Positions 1 through 5,642 of a stretch of 5,642 nucleotides of DNA are shown one piece after another. Positions within the stretch are counted from its first letter, which is position 1; every line of letters starts with the position of its first letter. A program made the position numbers and the translations under genes. The notes under the pieces were generated by a model. The model saw only the letters and a list, made by a program, of their open reading frames with translations, was not told the origin of the DNA and did not search any database. Origin of the DNA: Pseudomonadota bacterium (GTDB taxonomy: Bacteria > Pseudomonadota > Alphaproteobacteria > Sphingomonadales > Sphingomonadaceae); assembly GCA_029781465.1 (NCBI GenBank), contig JAKOWQ010000060.1, positions 1-5,642 on the forward strand. Direction: 5' to 3'.

Positions 1-199
1 ATTTGCGCGCTTCATAGGAACACGTTGTCAGAACGCCGCGCGGCCCGTCACCTCCCACCGCCACCGGAAGTCCGCGCAGCGCCGGATCGTCGCGCTGCTC
101 GACGCTGGCATAGAAGGCATCCATGTCGACATGGATGATCTTGCGCAGCCCCTGCGGCTCGTCGTCGAATTCGGCGGATTCGTCCATCGTCCACAGCAT
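1..199 (-). CDS. dinB: DNA polymerase IV (Y-family), amino-terminal fragment cut by window edge
   Basis: Translesion DNA polymerase that copies past damaged template bases. Only about 66 residues are visible; the family usually has 350-420, so the rest lies beyond position 1. The fragment carries the Y-family opening block: residues 19-30 read RKIIHVDMDAFY, followed by ASVEQRDDPALRG. Asp25 corresponds to the first catalytic metal ligand (Asp8 of E. coli DinB). Tyr30 sits at the steric-gate position (Phe13 in E. coli), which excludes ribonucleotides; Tyr or Phe is normal there. The fragment ends in SYEARK, matching the family's Y-x-A-R element. The start is uncertain: in-frame ATG codons lie at 217, 199 and 187, none with a convincing ribosome binding site. 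I chose 199; the conserved part begins well downstream of all three. The gene is divergent from the MFS exporter. An imperfect LexA-like direct repeat lies at 218-232. The identification is firm; the start is not. Confidence 0.9.
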   Translation of the reverse strand, partial: MLWTMDESAEFDDEPQGLRKIIHVDMDAFYASVEQRDDPALRGLPVAVGGDGPRGVLTTCSYEARK

Positions 200-271
200 A
201 GTGGCAGTGCGCGGCATGAAACAGCGGCGAAAACGCTGGCTTGCCTCGCGCATTGCGGCCAATGGCGGCCA
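200..271. promoter_or_regulatory. Divergent gap between dinB and the exporter gene
   Basis: About 70 bp separate the two divergent starts, so promoters for dinB (leftward) and the exporter operon (rightward) are expected here or inside the gene ends. I could not find a convincing -35/-10 pair on either strand. What is visible is a direct repeat GAAA-N7-GAAA at 218-232, which resembles but does not match the alphaproteobacterial LexA box GAAC-N7-GAAC, and the 10-bp duplication at the right end. The regulatory role is inferred from gene orientation only. Confidence 0.35.
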
Positions 272-274
272 ATG
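255..274 (+). repeat. Perfect 10-bp tandem duplication at the exporter start codon
   Basis: GCGGCCAATG occurs twice back to back (255-264 and 265-274). The second copy ends with the proposed ATG of the MFS gene (272-274), and the first copy supplies another ATG at 262-264 in a different frame. The preceding bases also form an imperfect inverted repeat, CATTG-N4-CAATG (251-264). The duplication occupies the place where a ribosome binding site would be expected, and no purine-rich Shine-Dalgarno sequence is visible there. It could be a recent slippage duplication or chance in GC-rich DNA. Confidence 0.8.
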
Positions 275-1540
275 GACTGCGCGCAGCCTTCTTCCTCACC
301 GGCCAGCATCGGTGAGCGCGAATTCATCGCCATGATGGCGATGACCATGGCGCTGCAAGCGCTGTGCATCGATGCCATGCTGCCCGCGCTGGGCGAAATC
401 GCCCGCGATCTCAAGATTGCGGATCCCAACAGCCGGCAGCTGGTGATCGGCGTGTTCCTGTTCGCGGCGGCTTTCGGCTCGCTCCTGCCGGGCGCCCTGG
501 CCGATCGGTTCGGTCGCCGTCCGGTGCTGATGTGTGCCTTTGCCGGGTACGGAATACTGTCGATTGGCTGCGCCTTGGCGACAAGCTTTCCCATGCTCCT
601 GGTGCTTCGTGCGCTGCAGGCCCTGGCCAGCGCGGCGCTGGCGACCTTGCCCAGCGCAATCATCCGCGACCGGTTTGGGGGCGACCGGATGGCCCGGATG
701 ATGTCGACTATTTCGGTGGTCTTCATGTTCGTGCCGATGATCGCGCCCAGTTACGGCCAGGCGGTGCTGCTGGTCGCGGGCTGGCGCTGGATCTTCGGCG
801 GCATGGCTGTGATGGCGGCGATTGTGGCGGCGTGGGTATATTCGCGTCTGCCCGAAACGCTTGACCCCCGGTTCCGCCAGCCCGTCGCGATCGGGGCCAT
901 TGCGGCAAACATGGCCGAGGCAGCAAGCAATCGCGCCGCGCTGGGCTATGTGGTCGGCGGGGCGATGCTTGCGGGGGCCATGTTCACCTATCTCAACAGC
1001 GCGCAGCAGTTGATCGCCGAGCAATTCGGGGCGGGAGAGAGCTTTCCGCTGATCTTCGCGCTGCTCGCCGCCGGGCTGGCGGTGGCCAACTTCTCCAACG
1101 CGCGAATCGTCGAGCGCTTCGGTGCGCGGCGGGTCAGCCATGCTGCCTTGATCGCCTACATTGTCGTATCGTTGGTCCAGGTCTGGCAGGCCTTTGGCGG
1201 CAAGGAGGATCTGTGGCATTTCATTCCGCTGATGGGCGCGAACATCTGCCTGATGGGCTTTCTGGGGGCCAATTTCGGCTCGATCGCCCTGCAACCCTTT
1301 GCCCGGATCGCCGGTGCAGCCAGCTCGTTCCAGGCCTTTTCGCGAATGGTGGTGGGTTCGCTGCTGGGCGGGCTGGGCGGGCAGGTTTACGACGGGACCG
1401 CACGGCCGCTGGCTTTGGCCTTGCTGGGGTGCGGACTGGTCTCGCTCGCGGCGGTACTCTACAGCGAGCACGGTCGCCTGTTCCGCCGCCTGACCCCGCC
1501 GGGGATGGCGCGGCCGGTGACCGGTCCGGAGCTGAATTGA
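272..1540 (+). CDS. MFS exporter, Bcr/CflA-type drug:proton antiporter family (DHA1)
   Basis: A 422-residue inner-membrane transporter, probably a proton-driven exporter of small molecules; the substrate cannot be read from sequence. Length and hydrophobic pattern fit 12 membrane helices, the first near residues 18-38, the sixth near 173-192 and the last near 380-397. Family marks in order are: Asp34 in IDAMLPAL of helix 1; MFS motif A, GALADRFGRRPVL (74-86), between helices 2 and 3; Arg113 and Gln116 in helix 4 (RALQ); IIRDRFGGDRMARMMS after helix 4; the helix-5 stretch VPMIAPSYGQ leading to GWRWIF; and LPETLDP after helix 6. This combination is typical of Bcr/CflA proteins (bicyclomycin and chloramphenicol exporters). 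The frame is open upstream to 131, but that stretch lies over dinB on the other strand. The ATG at 272 puts a normal 17-residue cytoplasmic tail before helix 1, although its ribosome binding site is poor. It is first gene of a tight cluster, ending 7 bp before glpD. Confidence 0.88.
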   Translation: MDCAQPSSSPASIGEREFIAMMAMTMALQALCIDAMLPALGEIARDLKIADPNSRQLVIGVFLFAAAFGSLLPGALADRFGRRPVLMCAFAGYGILSIGCALATSFPMLLVLRALQALASAALATLPSAIIRDRFGGDRMARMMSTISVVFMFVPMIAPSYGQAVLLVAGWRWIFGGMAVMAAIVAAWVYSRLPETLDPRFRQPVAIGAIAANMAEAASNRAALGYVVGGAMLAGAMFTYLNSAQQLIAEQFGAGESFPLIFALLAAGLAVANFSNARIVERFGARRVSHAALIAYIVVSLVQVWQAFGGKEDLWHFIPLMGANICLMGFLGANFGSIALQPFARIAGAASSFQAFSRMVVGSLLGGLGGQVYDGTARPLALALLGCGLVSLAAVLYSEHGRLFRRLTPPGMARPVTGPELN

Positions 1541-1542
1541 GG
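1539..1542 (+). promoter_or_regulatory. Ribosome binding site of glpD
   Basis: GAGG lies 5 nt before the ATG at 1548 and overlaps the stop codon of the exporter gene. This favours 1548 over the in-frame ATG at 1557, whose nearest purine stretch (GGAG, 1550-1553) is only 3 nt away. The overlap with the upstream stop suggests translational coupling. Confidence 0.6.
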
Positions 1543-1547
1543 CGACG

Positions 1548-3035
1548 ATGGAGTCGATGTTCGATCTTGCGGTAATCGGCGGCGGGATCAACGGCACGGG
1601 GATCGCGCGCGATGCCGCCGGGCGCGGCGCGCGGGTTGTGCTGATTGAAGCCGGCGATCTGGCCTGCGGCACCAGCTCGGCCTCGACCAAGCTGATCCAT
1701 GGCGGCCTTCGCTATCTGGAGCACTATGAGTTCGCGCTGGTGCGCGAGGCGCTGGCCGAGCGTGAAGCCTTGTGGGCCATCGCCCCGCACATCATCCACC
1801 CCATGCGCTTTGTCCTGCCTCATGTGCACGGCCTGCGCCCGCGCTGGCTGCTGCGGCTGGGGCTGTTCCTCTACGACCATATCGGCGGCAGGAAGCGCCT
1901 GCCTGCCACCCGAAGCATCGATCTGCGCCGACATCCCGCTGGTGCGCCGCTCAAGGCGGGCTTCGCGGCAGGGTTCGAATATTCAGACGGCTGGGTCGAC
2001 GATGCCCGGCTGGTGGTGCTCAATGCGATGGATGCGCGAGAGCACGGGGCCGAAGTGCTGACCCGCACCCCGGTGACCTCGGCGCGGCGCGAGGCCGGGG
2101 GCTGGATGATCGAAACCCCGTGCGGGACGATCCGCGCCCGCGCGCTGGTCAACGCCGCAGGGCCGGCGGTGCTCAAGGTCGAAAACCTGGTGGGGGACAA
2201 GCCCGACCACGGGATGCGGCTGGTTCGCGGATCGCACATCGTGGTGCGCAAGCTGTTCGACCATCCCTATGCCTATTTCTTCCAGCTTCCCGATGGGCGG
2301 ATCTTCTTCGCCATTCCCTATGAGCGCGATTTCACCCTGATCGGCACCACCGACGCCGATCAGCGCGAGGGCGATCCGATCGCCGCGAGCGAGGAAGAGA
2401 TCGCCTATCTGTGCGAAGGGGCGAGCCGCTATTTCGCCCGGCCGATCGCCCCGGCGGATGTGGTCTGGACCTATTCCGGTGTGCGCCCGCTGGTCGACGA
2501 CGGATCGGGCAAGCCCGAGGCGGCGACCCGCGGCTATCGGCTCGACCTTTCGGACGAGGACGAAGGCGCGCCGCTGCTGTCGGTCTATGGCGGCAAGATT
2601 ACCACCTATCGCCATCTGGCCGAGGAAGCCGTGGACCGGCTCGGCACGCGGCTGCATACGCTTTCCGGCCCCGCCTGGACTCGGCTGCGAGCGCTGCCGG
2701 GCGGCGATTTCGGGATGGAAGAGCTGCCCCTGCTCAAGGCCAATCTGGCCGGGCGCTATCCCTTCCTGGGCGAAGTTCAGGCCGATCGCCTGGCCCGTGC
2801 CTATGGCACCCGCGCCGAACGCTGGCTGGGCGCTGCGCAAGGCTGGGCCGACCTGGGGCGCGATTTCGGCGCCGGACTGAGCCAGGCCGAGGTCGATTAC
2901 CTGCGGGCCGAGGAATGGGCCCTGACCGCCGAGGACATGCTGTGGCGGCGCACCAAGCTGGGATTGCGGCTCAGCGCTGCGCAGCAGGCGGAACTGGCGG
3001 ACTATCTGGGCGCCGCGCTGGGAATGAAAGGATAG
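1548..3035 (+). CDS. glpD: Aerobic (FAD-dependent) glycerol-3-phosphate dehydrogenase
   Basis: Oxidises sn-glycerol 3-phosphate to dihydroxyacetone phosphate at the inner face of the cytoplasmic membrane and passes electrons through FAD to ubiquinone. The product has 495 residues, close to the 501 of E. coli GlpD, and looks intact. The amino end is an FAD-binding Rossmann motif: GGGINGTG from residue 11, with Glu34 as the ribose-binding acid. The family block SSASTKLIHGGLRYLE (43-58) follows. Residues matching the E. coli active site are present: Arg55, Tyr56, His230 (in RGSHIVV), Arg313 (in YSGVRPLVDD), Arg328 and Lys350 (in YGGKITTYRHLAE). The carboxyl-terminal helical domain runs from about 375 and includes EWALTAEDMLWRRTKLGLR (456-474). 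It lies between an exporter and a GST-like gene, with 7-bp and 5-bp gaps. The usual partners glpK, glpF and glpR are not in the window, so glycerol uptake cannot be inferred; the enzyme may serve lipid-derived glycerol 3-phosphate and redox balance. Confidence 0.97.
   Translation: MESMFDLAVIGGGINGTGIARDAAGRGARVVLIEAGDLACGTSSASTKLIHGGLRYLEHYEFALVREALAEREALWAIAPHIIHPMRFVLPHVHGLRPRWLLRLGLFLYDHIGGRKRLPATRSIDLRRHPAGAPLKAGFAAGFEYSDGWVDDARLVVLNAMDAREHGAEVLTRTPVTSARREAGGWMIETPCGTIRARALVNAAGPAVLKVENLVGDKPDHGMRLVRGSHIVVRKLFDHPYAYFFQLPDGRIFFAIPYERDFTLIGTTDADQREGDPIAASEEEIAYLCEGASRYFARPIAPADVVWTYSGVRPLVDDGSGKPEAATRGYRLDLSDEDEGAPLLSVYGGKITTYRHLAEEAVDRLGTRLHTLSGPAWTRLRALPGGDFGMEELPLLKANLAGRYPFLGEVQADRLARAYGTRAERWLGAAQGWADLGRDFGAGLSQAEVDYLRAEEWALTAEDMLWRRTKLGLRLSAAQQAELADYLGAALGMKG
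3027..3032 (+). promoter_or_regulatory. Ribosome binding site of the GST-like gene
   Basis: AAAGGA, inside the last codons of glpD, lies 8 nt before a GTG at 3041. It supports this GTG as the start although the frame remains open upstream across glpD. Confidence 0.6.
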
Positions 3036-3040
3036 CGGCT

Positions 3041-3670
3041 GTGGGCGATCTGACGATCTGGACACTGGATTGGGTTCCGCAGGCCCCCCGGGGATTCGTG
3101 CGCGATCTGCGGCTGCGCTGGGCCTGCGAGGAGGCGGGTCTTGCTTATCAGGTCAAAACCGTGCCGTTTGGCGATCGGGAGACCAACCACCTTGATCACC
3201 AGCCATTCGGTCAGGTGCCTTACATGTCGGATGGCGACCTGGAGATCTTTGAAAGCGGGGCCTGCCTTTTGCATCTGGGCCGCAAGAGCGCGCATTTGCT
3301 GCCGCGTGAGCCCTCCCGGGAAGCGGAGACGATTCAATGGGTCGTTGCCGCACTCAATTCCGTTGAGATGGTAACGGTTCCCTGGTGGTTTCTTGAGATC
3401 ACTGGCGCTGCCGAAAACGGCCTTACGCCGTGGATGGAAGGCCGACTCAATCACATGGAGCGGGTACTGGGCGAACGCGAATGGCTGGTCGGTAACCGGT
3501 TCACTCTTGCCGATCTCCTGATGGCCGACGTCTTGCGGGTGGAAAAGGTCCGCGCCTTCGGCACGCGCCCCGCTACCGAGAATTTCCTCAATCGCATGAC
3601 CAGCCGACCCGCATTTCAGAAGGCGCTTCAGGATCAGCTGATGCACTTTGCATCGTCAGACCAGGCATAG
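3041..3670 (+). CDS. Glutathione S-transferase family protein
   Basis: A 209-residue cytosolic protein with the two-domain GST layout. The thioredoxin-like half (about 1-83) ends in the glutathione-binding signature: Val59-Pro60 (the cis-proline, in FGQVPYMSDGDL) and Glu71-Ser72 (in IFESGACLLHLG), which hold the gamma-glutamyl part of glutathione. The helical half (about 95-200) contains LVGNRFTLADLLMADVL (149-165), the usual folding motif with Asp158. The start is the GTG at 3041, 5 bp after the glpD stop, supported by a ribosome binding site; the product then begins directly before the first strand (LTIWTLDW). Two oddities are visible. The loop that normally carries the catalytic Tyr, Ser or Cys reads VPQAPRGF (12-19) and has none of these. 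The gene's GC is about 60% over 3061-3660, against about 68% in five sampled glpD lines. The reaction is unknown; conjugation, peroxide reduction or a non-catalytic role are all possible. Confidence 0.88.
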   Translation: MGDLTIWTLDWVPQAPRGFVRDLRLRWACEEAGLAYQVKTVPFGDRETNHLDHQPFGQVPYMSDGDLEIFESGACLLHLGRKSAHLLPREPSREAETIQWVVAALNSVEMVTVPWWFLEITGAAENGLTPWMEGRLNHMERVLGEREWLVGNRFTLADLLMADVLRVEKVRAFGTRPATENFLNRMTSRPAFQKALQDQLMHFASSDQA

Positions 3671-3701
3671 CGGCGCGCCCACGCGGCGGAAGGCGCCCAG
3701 T
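3671..3701. other. Convergent gap without a clear terminator
   Basis: This 31-bp gap separates two convergent stops. It is very GC-rich and contains GGCGC (3672-3676), which could pair with GCGCC (3693-3697) across a 16-nt loop. No T-run follows on either strand, so I do not call an intrinsic terminator. Both transcripts probably end inside or beyond the opposite gene, or rely on Rho. Confidence 0.4.
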
Positions 3702-5225
3702 CTAGCCCTCCCCCAGCGCTTTCCACGCTAGATCGGCGAATTCGCACAGCAGGGGCCGGGTTTCGCGAGGGTCGATGATGTCCTCGATCCCGAAGATTTC
3801 GGCGGTGCGAAATGGGCTGCGTACGCGGTTGAGGCGTTCGCGGATCGCCTCCAGGTGAGCTTGCGGGTCTTCGGCGGCCTCGATTTCGCTCTTGTAGGCC
3901 ACCTCGATCCCGCCTTCGATCGGCAGACTGCCCCAGTCGCCCGAGGGCCAGGCGAAGCGGTACTGGAAGGTTTCGGCGTTGCTCATCGCGCTGCCGGCGA
4001 TGCCATAGGCGCGGCGCACGATCACCGAACACAGCGGCACCGTGGCCTTGTAGATCGCGTTCATCGCCTGGACGCCATAGCGGATCGTGCCCGCCATCTC
4101 GGCCTCGCGCCCGATCATGAAGCCGGGATTGTCGACCAGATGGACCACCGGCAGGCGGAACTGGTCGGCCAGCTTGATGAAGCGCTCGGCCTTTTCGCTG
4201 GTGCGCGCTTCCCACGATCCGCCAAGATAGCTGGGATCGCTGGCCAGCACCGCCACCGGCCATCCATCGAGCCGGGCGAAGGCGGTGATCGCGGCGCGGC
4301 CCCAAAGCCTGCCCATCTCGAACACCGATCCTTGATCGAACACCATCTCCAGCAGCTTGCGCATCGAATAGACCTGCTTGGCCTCGCGCGGGACAAGGCC
4401 GATCAGCTTCTGATCGCGGCGGTCGATAGGGTCGGCATTGGCGGTACGCGGTGCGGCTTGCCCGACATGGCTGGGCAGGTACGAAAGGAAGTGGCGGGCA
4501 CGGGCGAAGGCTTCTTGCTCGCTCGCCACCTCTTCGTCGACCACGCCGTTGCGGGTATGGATGATCGATCCGCCCAGCTGTTCCTTGTCACTCGCCTCGC
4601 CAATCGCCTCGACCACCGCCGGCCCGGCCGCGAACAGCTGGCTGAGGCCCTTGACCATGATCGAATAGTGGCTCGCCACCACCCGCGCCGCGCCAAGCCC
4701 TGCGGTGGGCCCCAGCGCCAGCGCCACCACCGGCACCGTGTCGAGGTTCTTGACCACGTCGCCCCAGCCCGGGACCGCGGGCACATAGGTTGCCCCGATT
4801 TGTTCGAGCGTCTTGACCGAACCGCCTCCGCCGGTCCCGTCGATCATGCGGATCAGTGGGATCTTGAGGGTGTGCGCCATCGCTTCGCACTGCACGAACT
4901 TGCGCTTGATCGCGGCATCGGCCGCTCCGCCGCGTACGGTGAAATCATCAGCCGAGGCCACCACCGGGCGGCCCTCGATATTGGCGCGCCCGAAGATCAG
5001 GTTGGACGGGGCAAGATCGAGAAGCTCGCCATCGGGGCCATAGGCGCCGCGCCCGGCGATCTTGCCGATCTCGCGAAAGCTGCCGGGATCGACCAGCCCC
5101 TTGATCCGCGCCCGCGCATCCATCTTGCCGCGCGAATGCTGGCGCGCGACCTTTTCGGTGCCACCCATCTGCTCGGCCAGCTCGCGCCGCCGGCGCAGCT
5201 CCGCGATCTCGTCCTTCCAGGTCAT
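3702..5225 (-). CDS. Biotin-dependent acyl-CoA carboxylase, carboxyltransferase (beta) subunit
   Basis: Transfers the carboxyl group from carboxybiotin to an acyl-CoA. The 507-residue product has the two crotonase-like halves of the AccD5/PccB/MccB family (COG4799 type). The amino half shows RGKMDARARIKGLVDPGSF (32-50), DDFTVRGGA (93-101), the glycine-rich IDGTGGGGS (128-136) and ALGPTAGLGAA (170-180). The carboxyl half shows DNPGFMIGREAE (365-376), KATVP (393-397), RRAYGIAGSAM (404-414) and WPSGDWGSLPIEGG (426-439). The start ATG at 5225 overlaps the stop of the upstream carrier subunit by 4 nt. Substrate assignment is open: NPGFMIGRE resembles methylcrotonyl-CoA carboxylase, while AYGIAGSAM aligns with the PccB stretch AYGGAYDVM but has Ser412 where PccB has the specificity Asp, and the usual VMG-x-x-GA element after WP is absent. 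It may act in branched-chain, isoprenoid or other acyl-CoA breakdown. The family is certain, the substrate is not. Confidence 0.93.
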   Translation of the reverse strand: MTWKDEIAELRRRRELAEQMGGTEKVARQHSRGKMDARARIKGLVDPGSFREIGKIAGRGAYGPDGELLDLAPSNLIFGRANIEGRPVVASADDFTVRGGAADAAIKRKFVQCEAMAHTLKIPLIRMIDGTGGGGSVKTLEQIGATYVPAVPGWGDVVKNLDTVPVVALALGPTAGLGAARVVASHYSIMVKGLSQLFAAGPAVVEAIGEASDKEQLGGSIIHTRNGVVDEEVASEQEAFARARHFLSYLPSHVGQAAPRTANADPIDRRDQKLIGLVPREAKQVYSMRKLLEMVFDQGSVFEMGRLWGRAAITAFARLDGWPVAVLASDPSYLGGSWEARTSEKAERFIKLADQFRLPVVHLVDNPGFMIGREAEMAGTIRYGVQAMNAIYKATVPLCSVIVRRAYGIAGSAMSNAETFQYRFAWPSGDWGSLPIEGGIEVAYKSEIEAAEDPQAHLEAIRERLNRVRSPFRTAEIFGIEDIIDPRETRPLLCEFADLAWKALGEG

Positions 5226-5642
5226 TCGTCCGCCGCGTCGATCCGGGCGAGCAGCGCCTCGACCTGAACCTGGGCACCGGCCACGGCGGTAAGTTCGGCA
5301 ACGGTGCCATCGAACGGAGCGGTGAGTGCGTGCTCCATCTTCATCGCTTCGAGCACCATCAATCGCTGGCCCTTGCTCACGCGCTGGCCAGCGGCCACAT
5401 CGACCGCGATGACCTTGCCCGGCATCGGTGCCAGGATATCGCCATCGTGGACCGAATGCCCCGCACCCGACCGGGGCGCGTGGAACGAGAAGACCCGGCT
5501 TTGCCCGCGCTCGGTCACCATGACCTCGCCCGAGGGGACCATATCGCTGCGCAGGGTGGATGCAGCCGTGCTGTCGCCCCGCAGCATATAGCCATCGGCC
5601 CACAGCGCGATCCGGGTTTCGGGCGCGCGGTTGAGGCGAAAT
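5222..5642 (-). CDS. Acyl-CoA carboxylase alpha subunit (biotin carboxylase + biotin carrier), carboxyl-terminal fragment
   Basis: The last 139 residues of a larger subunit whose upstream part lies beyond the right edge. The visible part starts FRLNRAPETRIALW, matching the linker region that follows the biotin carboxylase domain in PccA/MccA proteins and contacts the carboxyltransferase. It ends in a complete biotin-carrier domain (about visible residues 66-136): ILAPMPGKV, then EAMKMEHALTAPFDG, with Lys101 (codon 5339-5341) as the biotinylated residue. Full family members have about 620-700 residues, with biotin carboxylase at the amino end; that part is inferred. An internal ATG at 5587 would give a free-standing 121-residue carrier, but the frame stays open to the edge and the upstream residues fit the linker, so I treat it as a fragment. 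The stop overlaps the next gene's start (ATGA), implying coupled translation and matched subunit amounts. Confidence 0.9.
   Translation of the reverse strand, partial: FRLNRAPETRIALWADGYMLRGDSTAASTLRSDMVPSGEVMVTERGQSRVFSFHAPRSGAGHSVHDGDILAPMPGKVIAVDVAAGQRVSKGQRLMVLEAMKMEHALTAPFDGTVAELTAVAGAQVQVEALLARIDAADE

Noticed and set aside
131..271. Upstream extension of the exporter reading frame
   Set aside because: It overlaps the conserved start of dinB on the other strand and adds 47 residues without membrane or family character.
296..1690. 464-codon open frame on the minus strand opposite the exporter
   Set aside because: It mirrors the exporter in GC-rich DNA; its translation is rich in Arg, Gln, His and Pro with no recognisable domain, while the plus strand gives a clear MFS protein.
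2411..3040. Long upstream extension of the GST-like frame across glpD
   Set aside because: It would overlap glpD in another frame for about 600 bases, and the GTG at 3041 has a good ribosome binding site and matches the start of the GST fold.
1983..3065. 360-codon open frame on the minus strand opposite glpD
   Set aside because: It is an antisense shadow of an unmistakable glpD reading frame.
3672..3679. 8-bp palindrome GGCGCGCC between the convergent genes
   Set aside because: Short self-complementary GC runs are expected by chance at this GC content and there is no T-run to make it a terminator.
3855..5267. 470-codon open frame on the plus strand opposite the carboxyltransferase
   Set aside because: It is a shadow of codon bias in the carboxyltransferase gene; the product is His/Arg/Asp-rich without a family signature.
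5226..5587. Free-standing 121-residue biotin carrier protein starting at ATG 5587
   Set aside because: The frame continues open to the window edge and the residues before the ATG (FRLNRAPETRIALW) fit the interior of a PccA/MccA-type subunit.

Overview
The window is GC-rich DNA (about 68% in sampled glpD lines) with densely packed, short-gap genes. Protein signatures (a DinB amino terminus, a 495-residue GlpD, a two-subunit biotin-dependent acyl-CoA carboxylase, a Bcr/CflA-type exporter) suggest an alphaproteobacterium, most likely a sphingomonad (Sphingomonadales such as Novosphingobium or Erythrobacter). That placement rests on recognition of protein style and not on a marker gene, so it is an inference.

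Layout. At the left edge, on the minus strand, lies the amino-terminal part of DNA polymerase IV (dinB), cut by the window end. A short divergent gap of about 70 bp holds a perfect 10-bp tandem duplication (255-274) that runs into the proposed start codon of the next gene. From 272 to 3670 three plus-strand genes are packed head to tail with gaps of 7 and 5 bp and look like one operon: a 12-segment MFS exporter of the Bcr/CflA type, aerobic glycerol-3-phosphate dehydrogenase (glpD), and a glutathione S-transferase-like protein. A 31-bp convergent gap follows. From 3702 to the right edge, on the minus strand, are two translationally coupled genes (4-nt ATGA overlap) of a biotin-dependent acyl-CoA carboxylase: the carboxyl-terminal end of the biotin carboxylase/biotin carrier subunit (cut by the window) and the complete carboxyltransferase subunit.

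How the genes may work together. The carboxylase pair is a clear functional unit: the carrier subunit holds carboxybiotin and the carboxyltransferase passes the carboxyl to an acyl-CoA. The acyl substrate cannot be named, because the residues around the substrate-specificity position differ from the propionyl-CoA and methylcrotonyl-CoA types. GlpD feeds electrons from glycerol 3-phosphate into the quinone pool, but no glpK, glpF or glpR lies beside it. Its close packing with an exporter and a GST-like gene is the oddest arrangement here, and the functional link between the three is unknown. The GST-like gene is lower in GC (about 60%) than glpD (about 68%).

I see no RNA gene, CRISPR array, insertion sequence, phage gene or toxin-antitoxin pair. 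Nothing amounts to a clear new system. The best leads are the atypical carboxyltransferase active site and the exporter-glpD-GST operon.
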